Origin: Odiellus spinosus
Lineage: Eukaryota > Arthropoda > Arachnida > Opiliones > Phalangiidae
NCBI GenBank assembly: GCA_963920705.1
Contig: OY987234.1
Location: 22,277,794-22,341,793 of the forward strand
DNA: 64,000 nt
Direction of reading: 5' to 3'
The notes below the pieces were generated by a model. The model had not been told where the DNA came from and ran no database searches. It saw only the letters and a program-made list of their open reading frames with translations. Numbering within the stretch: the first letter of the stretch is position 1; every line of letters starts with the position of its first letter. Shown one piece after another: positions 1-10,556 of this stretch. The position numbers were made by a program, and so were the translations under genes.

Positions 1-1141
1 GGAAATATCATTTAAAGGGCTGACTTTAACCTCCCATTTAACCGATAAACAAAAGAAATAAGGTCTCGTAAGAAAATTAATGGGAGGTGTAATGGGAATT
101 TTGCACTGTTTGAATACGGGGAAATAAATACCCCCTAAATGTTTTTCAATCTCAGACGAGACTAATCGTTAAACCATTCTTATAAAGGTCGAGCTTCGTT
201 TCCAGAAGCTTTTCGGAGTGAAAAATAACGCAAACGTGAAATATCATTATCGGGGCGAGAATGAGGGGGTGAATAAATAAAAAAAATGGGAAGCCCGAAT
301 AAACTGACGGTGTTGGCCCGAGCAACGAAAATTAGGGGCACCAGAATATCAAAGGAGGCGAATCCGAGCTGAGGCTCTCTACAAATAAACAACGGCGGGA
401 AATAGCCAGTACATATTCCAATATACCAGTATTTATATTTAATGAAAGAGGCGTTTTCATGGTAAAATATAGGTGGTCAAAACTAAAAATCTGATTTTCT
501 GGGAATGAATAAAGCTTACAAACATTATAATATATTGGAAATTAATTAAGCCTAAAATATTATCAAAACTTAGCTAGGGTTACGCTGTAATTGGCTAAGG
601 TGTGATCTAGGCTAGTTTTAAGTTTACCTGGCCCTTCGCTGATGTTATTACGCTACGGGGAGTTGTTAACTTTTATTGAATAAAATTATAGACTTTTGAC
701 GTCACTAAAACGTGAAAACCCGGCTTAAGATTAGAGGAGGGGGCAATAAAAGCTCTCCTAAGGGGATGCCGGGTCTATACTATAATTACAGACTAACAAA
801 CACCGATTCAGCCGACGAACACGGCCGGTTCTCTAACTTCTCTCTCTCTATATCGGAGTCTGGATTTTGAAAGTAGCAGCTGGAAAGTAGAGGAGGAGGG
901 ATTAAGGGGTAATCATATGCGCGAGGATGCTTTAGACAGAGAGATCATTTTCATACCAACGTTACGTAAAACCACAGCCTCCATACCGTTAAGATAAATA
1001 TTTCATCGAAAATTATTACGCTACCAGAAACGAATCAGAAGATTTGTAATATCTTTTGCAATATTTTTCAGGTAGGTTTAAATTATTTAAATTTTTTGTA
1101 TACGGCAATTATTTTTTAAGAAAAAAAGGTTAAACTTGTAA
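1..1141. other. Gene-poor AT-rich tract
   Basis: No exon, RNA gene or repeat family that I can name. Only short stop-rich frames occur on both strands. A short pyrimidine run lies near 840-850. Confidence 0.6.
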
Positions 1142-1449
1142 GGTTTTTTCAGATTGAAATTCCCTGACTTTTGCAGGTTTTTCCCTGACCTTTTCCAACG
1201 ATTTTCCCTGACTAATACTACACAATTTTAAAGCTTTTATTGTTTTATATAATCGCGTTCGCCAAACTTTGTTGCAGGCGTATCTTTGTTCTAATCTAAA
1301 CAACTGACACGGTCAGCTGAGAATCTTTTCCGCGGATAATGATTGCAATTTCCTGGCTTCTCGAAAGATCTTTAAATTCCCTGACTTTTTATAATATCTT
1401 ACAATTTCTTGACTTTTCCCTGTTTTTTATGACCCATGGCAACCCTGTT
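1142..1449 (+). mobile_element. MITE family A (CAGGGTTGCCACAG termini), copy 1
   Basis: This is a copy of a dispersed element of about 290-400 bp also found at 5329-5683, 23690-23975, 27618-28012 and 31275-31591. It keeps the family interior: several CCCTGACTTTT units, then a unique block with the word ATCGCGTTCGCCAAACTTTG, then more CCCTGACTTTT units. The left terminus is damaged, while the right end still reads GGCAACCCTG. No open frame is present, so it would be non-autonomous. Confidence 0.8.
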
Positions 1450-2298
1450 AATTAATTAATGAGTATAAAAGATGAAATATTAGTTAAACTATTTTATAAT
1501 TAAGTATTTTCTGAAATTTTGGTCATAGATGTTCGAAAATTGAGTTTCAGGGAACTCGACATCCCAATTGAGACAAGGTCATAGCAACGGTAAAAATAAA
1601 TAATTAAATTTTAAATAAATATAATGGAAGTCAAGTAATTAATTTTAATTTTTCCTTTAAAAAACCCCCTTAACTAAAATTATTTCCCAGAAGTGTTTGC
1701 GGTTCACGTAAAATAATTCAAAAATAATAAAATTCTGATATATTGAAAACAAATTTACATCAACTTTGAATTACGTATCAGAGTTAGGCCTAATATATAA
1801 AAACTGATTTTTTTTTCTCAAAAAAGCGCGTAAAAAACTGGAAAAACTTGGAATATCATTTCTCTTCTCTAAACTCGTATCCACTAAATCAACTTAAGAA
1901 CCAGAAATAGCTAGAGGCTGTAGATTTTAAAGGGAAACTATACCGTACGAACAAAAAATTAAATCGAGGAATTAACAACAAGAGATTATGTAATGAAAAG
2001 GGGAAGTAATGATCCTTGAGCGTAATTGATTTAAAAAAATATTTTACCTAACTAAAATCTACTTTTCCACCAGTGTTTGGCGCGAAAAATCTTTTCCAAC
2101 TAAAATATTTTAGGAATCTTCAAATTTACTTTAAAAATATTATAACAACTCTTAAAATAACACCTTATAGTTTAATTTAGTAAAAAAACCTGCCCATAGA
2201 TAAGTTTAGCTGGACTACACAGTAAAATCTCTCGCGTTAACCACCTTAAATACGTAATTTAATATGATAATATGCGGCGTCTAAATTTGGGGGTCCAA
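1450..2298. other. Gene-poor AT-rich tract
   Basis: Nothing recognisable. Short A/T runs and stop-rich frames on both strands. Confidence 0.55.
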
Positions 2299-2490
2299 TA
2301 GCGATCTCTAGAGGTCGGGGTTTGGATAAGATAATTTATAGGTTTGTTTTATCTTTATTCATATTTTGAAATTATGCGCGGTAAGTCTACGATAAATGCA
2401 ATGTAATCGCGAATAATTAACCGATGATTAACTGATTAACCAAATATTTGTGGATAATCTTGTTCAAACCCCGACCTCTATAGCGATCTC
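2299..2490. mobile_element. 172-bp MITE with perfect TIRs and a 10-bp target duplication
   Basis: The element runs from 2309 to 2480. Its left end TAGAGGTCGGGGTTTG is the exact reverse complement of its right end CAAACCCCGACCTCTA, giving 16-bp perfect terminal inverted repeats. It is flanked on both sides by the same ten bases, TAGCGATCTC (2299-2308 and 2481-2490), which is the expected target-site duplication. The interior has no coding capacity. A 9-11 bp duplication would suit a Mutator-like transposase, but the superfamily is inference. Confidence 0.85.
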
Positions 2491-3995
2491 CTATACCCAC
2501 AAACAACTAGTTTCTTATAGGACTAATCTCTATGGATAAATAGGTATATTTCTATAGTCGATAATTTTCTATAATATTCTTTATATCAACACGGCGATTA
2601 TAAACAAATATTAACAAGATCAAGGTGATTGTATCCCTTTTAAAAAATTCATTTCCCCTCTTAGAGAGAGCGTGTAAACTTTGATATTTTATAAGTTCAA
2701 TAGAAGTTATCAAAATGGATAAAACTAAGGCGCGTTAATACACCAAATTAAACTGCGTTAAATAAAAGTAAAGTGTTTAAAATTAGCCTCGAAACGTTAA
2801 AGTCGCCGCGTATCTTTTTAATCAAATATTCCTCCCGCGTTTTACGGCGGTGTTGGTATTATAAAAGACCTAAAGCTATACTTTGTAACACTTTAAGAAT
2901 TCAGAGCGTGTGAAATTAAGATTCCTTTATCTCTTACTATTCCGTCTCATAGCTACCGAAAGATCATTTTAATTTCCTAACACTACTCGGGGTGAATTCT
3001 CACTTAAGTATAATGACTGATCATAAGCGAGAGAAGTGTCGGTTGGGGAGAGAAAAAAAAAAGATTATTTGCAGGTATTATTCGCCCAATCCTAGAATTA
3101 AATAATTAGCATTTCTCGCGAAAGGCGCCGATATCGAGAAACAAAAAAAAAAATAAAAAAAATTGGCCAACTACCTTGTAATTACGCCATTAGAAAGAGA
3201 GAGAGACGGGCGGCTTTCCTTTAATTCTCTTTATCTATAGAACGTTTTGATGGAGCTAAAGAGATTCTAACTACGATAAGGGATCCGTATAATGGTGCCC
3301 AGTCCAAAAAGGGAAATTTTTTATCCGCAAACGGATTATTTTTGATGGCATTTAATAAGGGATATAAGAAATTATTTTTCAAAGGGAAAATGTAAATGTT
3401 ATTTCTATTGATATTGAGATGTCTAAACGAACATATCTAGAAACCTCTTAATTTAGGCCTTAATTAATTAATTAATTAATTAATAAAAAGTTCTGGTATA
3501 ATTTCGCTTCTTTCTATTAAGTTGTTTCAACACGCTCTCTCTTTATTTTGTTTAAATTATGGTGAACGCGAACCGAAATGTAAATTTTCACTTAACCTTT
3601 AAAATTAATCAAATATATTAAATTTTAATTAATTGGGCTTTCTTAACTAAATTATCTAGAAAATATTTTTCAAATCGTAAATGATCTATCATTGGATTTG
3701 ATAATATCATCACGTATTTCAAATTATCTTCCGCCCGGCTTAATTGGGCGGAACAAGGATGGAAACAATATTTCGAAGCGCTAAATTTAAGCAAACGAGC
3801 ATTTTCTTCTTATAACTTATATATTTAGGGTTAAGTTACGACTTACATGGAGAGATAAATCAAAAATATATTCGAGTCAACTATCACTTAAAGTCACATC
3901 ATCCCCATCCCTTATGTTAAAAGTAACAAGATCCATGATTAAAATCACATACCTCACCTCTTAAATTAAGGTAAGTTTTAAGACATATATATCAA
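2491..3995. other. Gene-poor AT-rich tract with a (TTAA)n microsatellite
   Basis: No coding signal. A TTAA/AATT simple repeat lies at about 3460-3484, and there are short GA-rich runs near 3195-3205. Confidence 0.55.
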
Positions 3996-4632
3996 TTAAT
4001 ACCTTAAAGTCACAGCCCCTCCCATTAATTCAAATTAAAGTCACAGTCCCTTCTATTAATTCAAATTTAAGCCACAGTCGTTCCCATTAATTCAAATTAA
4101 AATCACAGACCCAATCATTAATATTCAAATTAAAGTCACAGCCCCTCAAATTAATTCAAATTAAAGTCATAGCCCCTCCCATTAATTCAAATTAAAGTCA
4201 CAGCCCCTCAAATTAATTCAAATTAAAGTCATACCCCCTCAAATTAATTCAAATTAAAATCATAGCCCCTCAAATTAATTCAAATTAAAATCACAGCCCC
4301 ATCCATTAATATTCAAATTAAAGTCACAGCCCCTCAAATTAATTAAAATTAAAGTCACAGCCCCACAAATTAATTCAAATTAAAGTCACAGCCCCTCAAA
4401 TTAATTCAAATTAAAGTCACAGCCCCTCAAATTAATTCAAATTAAAGTCACAGCCCTATCATTAACTAAAATTAAAACCACAGCCCCTCCCATTAATTCA
4501 AATTAAAGTCATAGCCCCTCAAATTAATTCAAATTAAAGTCATAGCCCCTCAAATTAATTCAAATTAAAGTCATAGCCCCTCAAATTAATTCAAATTAAA
4601 GTCATAGCCCCTCAAATTAATACCAATTAGAT
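3996..4632. repeat. 31-bp minisatellite, about 20 copies
   Basis: Tandem copies of a unit of about 31 bp, with the core AATTCAAATTAAAGTCACAG followed by CCCCTCAAATT or CCCCTCCCATT. The outer copies are more diverged, and several central copies are identical, which suggests recent local amplification. No long frame passes through it. Confidence 0.93.
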
Positions 4633-5328
4633 TCAAACCCATCATTGACGTCACAAAACCACTGTTTATAATTGAAGTCACAGATCACCCATCCCTTAAA
4701 TTAAAGTTTGAAGTTAAAATGTATAATCCCTTAATTTAAATTAAGTTAAATCATCCCTTGATAAAAGTATATTTAAAACTATAGGGAAAATATTGATGAT
4801 ATTCTATTATTTATGGTCTTGTATCAAGCATTAAGAATAAAAATCTAAGGTGTAGGAACAAAAATACACTAGTGTGTCCCAAAAAAAATCACGAGTACTT
4901 ACATTTTTGCAGATCTTGAAGACTGTTCACGGATAAACTCGAGATTAACGCGTAAAAAAAACCGAAACTTAACGCGACTATTTCGTTGGGCCATGTTTAA
5001 CTTTATGGCACTTCGCGTTCGGGAACCTTTTATGGTACATTGTGACTCGGATACCAAGTGGGTTCCCGCGACCCTCTCTTATCAGGACCGCGAATTATAC
5101 TTGATCCAGACGTTGATGGCCTCTAGCTGCTCCAGTGACCAAACGTGATCCTTCAGAGACGTTCTACCATGAAGATAATGAATAAAAACAAAGTCGTATC
5201 TGAAATGAGAAAGAAAATTTAGTTTTAAAATTTTCAACTGAAGAATTAAAAATAAATAAAGGTTATATCACCCACACATTTTGAAAAATATTTTATATGA
5301 ATTTTACGAATTCCTGGATAATTATAGG
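4633..5328. other. Gene-poor tract
   Basis: Less AT-rich around 4960-5170, but I see no splice-bounded open frame or RNA gene. Confidence 0.5.
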
Positions 5329-5683
5329 CAGGGTTGCCACAGTTTTTCAGATTCAAATTCCCTGACTTTTCCAGGTTTTCCTTGACCTTTTCCAACGATT
5401 TTTCCTGACCGTTTCGGCTAAATACTACCCAATTTTTAACCTTTTATTGTTTTATATAATCGCGTTCGCCAAACTTTGTTGCAGGCGTATCTTTGTTCTA
5501 ATCTATACAACTGACACGCCGTCAGCTGAGAATCTTTTCCGCGGATAATGATTGCAATTTCCTGGCTTCTTGAAAGATCTTTAAATTCCCGGACTTTTTA
5601 AAATATCTTAAAATTCACTGACTTTTGGTTCATTTTCAAATTAATTGACTTTTCCCTGTTTTTCCTGACCTGTGGTAACCCTG
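5329..5683 (+). mobile_element. MITE family A, copy 2 (full length)
   Basis: Left end CAGGGTTGCCACAG; right end CTGTGGTAACCCTG, an inverted repeat with one mismatch. The interior has CCCTGACTTTT-type units on both sides of the conserved block with ATCGCGTTCGCCAAACTTTG. I could not identify a clear target duplication. Confidence 0.88.
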
Positions 5684-6327
5684 CTAAATCTTTTTAATCC
5701 CTGCCTTTAACGGTGCTAAAATGATTACCCATAATTGGTAATCGGTGTACAGGGAAACCCCTTGATACCAGGAAATGTTTCATTGAACTACCAGACAATT
5801 CCAGCGAAATTGGTTTGAAAAACCAATTTTTAATCTACAAATAGACTAGACTTTTGAATGTTATACTGACACTGATAAGGCGAATAATGGAGATCTTGTA
5901 TTCAAAATCTTATACGAGGGGAAAGGGAACTTTTGGCGTCAAATTTTAATCTCAAAAAAAAAAGTGAGGTGTTATTCTTTGAGAAGTACTAGTCAAAAAG
6001 TATCGGTATATAAAAGTTGTATAGGCGTTGGCGCCCTCTCATTTTCTAGGCTCGATCTGAAGCCTGTTGGTTTTGACGCCTCTGATAGGTATCAGCTAGC
6101 GTCATAATCAGAGGTTTGGCGCGCAACGCAAAGAGAAAAGCCGACAGGACGATTAGTGAAATTTCTCCCTCATTTTCTACAAGTTTCCCAACACTTCGAG
6201 CGCGGCATCCCACCCCGCTTCTAAAAGGCACTCGAGGGCTATCGTGCCAAGCCTTACAAAAAAAAACAAGACGATATAAAATGTATAATTAAGCCCCCAA
6301 AAACGCTAAAACAAGTCCAAAAACGAA

Positions 6328-6474
6328 TTTAAAGGTACTAGGATTACTTCAGCCTGTCACCCTGGAAACAAACTCGCCCTCAGCGCTTTCTCTCGCCTCG
6401 CTACGCAAAAGGGAAGCTCAGAAGGTGAGCCCACTTCCAGAGTGAAACAGGCGGAAGAAATCCTAGGTCTTTAA
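6328..6474 (+). mobile_element. MITE family B, copy 1 (about 147 bp)
   Basis: Terminal inverted repeats of about 28 bp with mismatches: TTTAAAGGTACTAGGATTAC on the left against CCTAGGTCTTTAA on the right. The interior contains CACCCTGGAAACAAACTCGC and AGGTGAGCCCACTTCCAG. Related copies lie at 15144-15270 (same orientation) and 24984-25126 (opposite). A fourth copy at 33898-35200 is interrupted by a LINE. Confidence 0.88.
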
Positions 6475-6696
6475 GAATTCGTGTATTTATATACGGAGTT
6501 TTTCCCGACACTCTGAATGTAAAATGATAAAATAAAGGTCAAGGGGGACCCTATACGATAAGGCCACAATCGTCCAGACTGGTAGGGTCTCCAAAATGAA
6601 GTACCGTGATTGGTGAGACGTATAAAGAGTAAGTTCTTTATTTCATAATTTAGTTCTTAACCAAACTTAACTGTTCGATCCTAGTAAAGAACAGCA

Positions 6697-6856
6697 GAGG
6701 GGTCAGACACTCGTGAATTCGCTGTACAACTGAGTTCACTGAGTTCAGCTTTGACAGTGCATGGAGTTAGAACTCTTATGAACTCTGAGTTCAGCTTTGA
6801 TAGTGCAAAGAGTTCAAAACTTTTGTACACCTGAGTTCGCGAGTGTCTGCCCCCTC
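6697..6856. mobile_element. 160-bp palindromic MITE family C
   Basis: The left end GAGGGGTCAGACACTCG pairs with the right end CGAGTGTCTGCCCCCTC (one mismatch), and the symmetry runs on inward through repeated GAGTTCAGCTTTGA words. The flanks carry AAGAACAGCA and GAGAACAGCA, a 9-10 bp near-perfect target duplication. No coding frame. Confidence 0.8.
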
Positions 6857-6961
6857 GAGAACAGCAGAGTTTAACATTGAATCAATCGCTTCTCTGTGGT
6901 GTTTATCATCAAAGTAAAAGATTCTCCTAAACTAAAGAAATAATACCACGATCTGGTCAAA

Positions 6962-7022
6962 CCCAGGGGTCAAACACTCTTGAATTCGCTGTACACCAGA
7001 GTTCACTAGTGCCTGCCCCCTA
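6962..7022. mobile_element. Short deleted relative of MITE family C
   Basis: About 60 bp with the same termini (CAGGGGTCAAACACTCTTGA on the left, GTGCCTGCCCCCT on the right) and the GAATTCGCTGTACA word of the neighbouring 160-bp copy. The interior is largely missing. Confidence 0.65.
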
Positions 7023-8760
7023 GCTTTTGGGGCAAGATTTATCCTTGAAATATTCAAAATAAATAAACCGAGTACTCGTTTTCTATCACCCCTAAATTTC
7101 AATCGAGAGCCCTTCTTGGTTCCAACCAAATTATTCGCCTCAAACGAAGAAAGCTAAAATCCAAATAAATTCGTCAAGGCTTTAAAACAGAACCGCGCAC
7201 GAATACGAGGTAAGACTGGCCATCGACAAGCTGCAGTCTTCTTCGATAGTTTTTTTTTTTAAACATATTATAAATATCCCCTATTTCTCGCCTCTTTATT
7301 GCCCCGGGTTTTACACATACACCTCTTAATATCTATCAGAGTGATGGCGCGGCAAAAAAGTGGATAATAACAAGGAATCTTATAAAAATTGGCAATCAAG
7401 ACGTATATACACGGACAAGGTAATTAAAAAACACCAGTCATGTATTGCGGTTATATAATTAAAGTTTGGAGACACCACGAAACAAAAAACAATGTCGTGT
7501 TTAGATTCGTTAAGCCTGATGCCACAACTTTCTTAATTATTGTTTAATTTGGCTATGGACTAACTAGGACACTGAGACTACAGGAAAAAAAATATGGTAG
7601 TATTTGAAATTTTAAAATTTCCATATTCAAACTCATATTGTTCTTAACCTATCCTAACTTATCTCAAACCTCATCAAATAATGATGGATATGGACTAATT
7701 AGGACCTTGGGAGTTCGGAAAAAATATTTAAAAAAATCTACGACCATCAGAAGTGTGAGGAAAACTTAATTTAAACTTTCAAATAACACAGGCTGTGTTA
7801 GGTTAGGTTAATAAATCTCTGTTGGTTGTTGGTTTTTTGAGGATTTTTCTCAAGTACCCGTAACTAGTCCATAACCATCGTTATTTAGTGCGGGTCGGTC
7901 TGGATATCGTTTAGCCAATCATTTGTCAACAATTGCAGTATGAACAATGATTTTAAAATAATAATAATAATAATAATTAAAGCAGCGGTTGATTTAGGCC
8001 TAAATTTAACGCTCTTTCCAATGGTGTACTTGGTTTTGCTATTAAATAATTTACTGATACTATAATCCTACACAATCTATGAAGATTGGTGCAAAATCGA
8101 GGAGTTAATCACCCAAAGTAATGGGTGTGCAAGCCTGTAGCTTTGACTGTACTAAAATGGTTACCTAACTACGTCATCACCCATAATACTCGAGTAATTG
8201 GTGTACGGTACACGCAAACGTTACTGACCTTGAAATATAATTAATACTTAATTCTAGAGACTAAACCCAAATTATAAAAAATAGAAGATTAATACCAATA
8301 AGGAATAAACCTAACCTTAAATTAAAACAATTCTTTAAGTTAAATGAATCTCATTTAATGTTAATTATTATTCATATTTGGTAAAACTTCTCATAATTCA
8401 CCTAATAATATAAATATCTTCCGTATTAGCTTAATAATATCATCGTTAATAATTCCTAATTTAAATATTCAATATAAATTCATAATTTCTACCAAATGAG
8501 ATTATGCACACCTCCCCCGCATCAAATAATCGGTAAATGACAGCAGCCATTGTTACCCGTCGTCCCGCCATGAATCTAACCCTTTTCGTTAGGCCTAATT
8601 CTCACCTCTCAATCGTTGCCGGCTTGAAAATGAACACATCCTAGACTCGTCGTAAATCGAAATCTTACGATTGTAGCAATCCACATTAGCTCGTAAATCA
8701 TATTTACTTCAATGTATTTATCAAACTCGATTTAAATACGATAAATTAATAAATATAAAT
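7023..8760. other. Gene-poor AT-rich tract
   Basis: No convincing exon. There is a (TAA/ATA)n microsatellite at about 7955-7977 and an A/T homopolymer near 7250. Confidence 0.5.
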
Positions 8761-8761
8761 T

Positions 8762-8882
8762 AAGCCGGCAGCGGCAGCGCGGCAATTAAAGCGGCCCCGG
8801 GGCCCGGGGGCGAAGAGTAACTCTCGTCTCTCCCGTCTTCTCCTAGGGTGGCGCGCGCCGCGGTGGTCACGTGATACGCGAC
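8762..8882. promoter_or_regulatory. CpG-rich island in a gene desert (candidate promoter or enhancer)
   Basis: About 120 bp with strikingly higher GC and CpG than the surrounding kilobases, including GGCAGCGGCAGCGCGGC, a run of C and G around 8795-8811, GGCGCGCGCCGCGG, and a CACGTG E-box at 8868. No open frame or splice pair convinces me. It could be a 5' untranslated exon or promoter of a gene whose body lies outside the window. Function is inference from composition only. Confidence 0.35.
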
Positions 8883-10106
8883 TTTTCTTCACCCGCTACA
8901 TTTAAATTATAAACTAGGCCTAAATAAATAGAACAATTGCCTGTACAATAAATAATTAAATACGAAAAATTATAATTTTCTAGTATCGTAGAAGGTCGAT
9001 AATAAATTATAATTGAAGGATTGCGTTAAAAATAAACGTTTTATAAAATGTACGCTAAATATGTTTAGTACAGTCAAAGCTATAGGCTTCTAGGGTAAAT
9101 ATTACCGTAAAAAAAGGGATAAATCTTAATTTTGGTCGTAAATGTCCAAAAGTTATTTCCAAATAAAGGTAGGAATAACTATAATAAAATGACTTACCGA
9201 AGACAAAACGATATTATTCTAACTATTACAGATAAAATTAGTTCATTTTTACACTCGAAAAAGCGCTTTTTGTTTGATTTTACGCTAAGCCTAATTTGAG
9301 ACTATTTCCATTTGAAAAGAAAGAAATTTTGGCGCGAGCGTTGTCAAGGTTCTAATGGCGCGTGCGCGCGAATCTTAATGGTGATTGGCAAATAAAAATA
9401 GCGTTGAAATTTAGGGTAAAATTATTTTTAAAAATCAAATCTGCAGCCTTGGCGCTAAGATTAATTTAATTAATTGCATGTCCTCCCTACCGTTTCATTT
9501 CATAACAATACCTCAAGGAGAAAGTCATTGTCTCTTATAGCTCCTCCCAATTGCAAAACATTGTAATTATATTTGCATTTCATTTAATTATTTAATAATA
9601 ATTAAAATTACTTACAGATTGTCCGTGAAAATCATCAGATATTCCAAGAACCCGCGTCCAAGAACAAAACCGTGATTGGTTCGAGCATTTATGTCCAAAA
9701 TCTGTAAAAATAAATAAATAGAAATTTAATATATTGGTATTATGTACATATTATTGTTAAAGTCATACACAATTTTTTTGTAAACATAATTGTAACGACG
9801 ATTGCTATTATGTAATTTGACAGAGCTTCAAAAGATTACGAGCTTTACAGTTTATTCAAAGATATAGTTGTCAGGACTAAATGTTTTGCCTAGATGAGAT
9901 TAAGCATTGACCCTTGAACTGGATTATACCGTGTTGATATTATAGAGCTAGATTTGAAAATTTTGGAATGGTTCCATTGTTGTATATTAATTATTAAAAT
10001 ATAGTTTGGAAGCAAGAAGGAACGCTATTTGGGAATAAATATTAGATAATTATAACTCCAAATGGATTGATAATTATTCAAAATTTAGAATGTACAGATA
10101 TAATTG
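8883..10106. other. Gene-poor AT-rich tract
   Basis: Nothing recognisable. A local CG-containing patch (GGCGCGTGCGCGCGAA) lies near 9357-9371. Confidence 0.5.
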
Positions 10107-10556
10107 ATTACAACTGAGAATTCATGGATATAAATAGTTAATTGCAACTAGGAATGAACAGATAATTAGTTACTATTGGAATGGACAGATAATTAGTTAC
10201 TACTGGTAATGGACAGATTAGTTAGTTACAACTGGGAATGGACAGATATTAGTTATTTACAACTGGGAATGGACAGATATTAGTTATTATCTATGGGAAT
10301 GGACAGATAATTAGATAATTTCTATGGGAATGGACAGATAATTAGTAAATTACTACTGGTAATGGACAGATTAGTTAGTTACAACTGTGAATGGACAGAT
10401 ATTAGTTAATTTCAACTGGGAATGGACAGATAATTAGTTAATTTCTATGGGAATGGACAGATAATTAGCTAATTTCTATGGGAATGGACAGATAATTAGT
10501 AAATTATTACTGGGAATGGACAGATATAATTATTAAATTACAAATGGGAATAAATA
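10107..10556. repeat. About 31-bp minisatellite, about 14 copies
   Basis: Tandem units carrying GGGAATGGACAGATAATTAG or GGGAATGGACAGATATTAG, with a variable AT-rich linker (TTAATTTCTAT, TTATTTACAACT). Unit length varies slightly around 30-31 bp. The sequence is unrelated to the 31-bp array at 4.0-4.6 kb. Confidence 0.9.
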
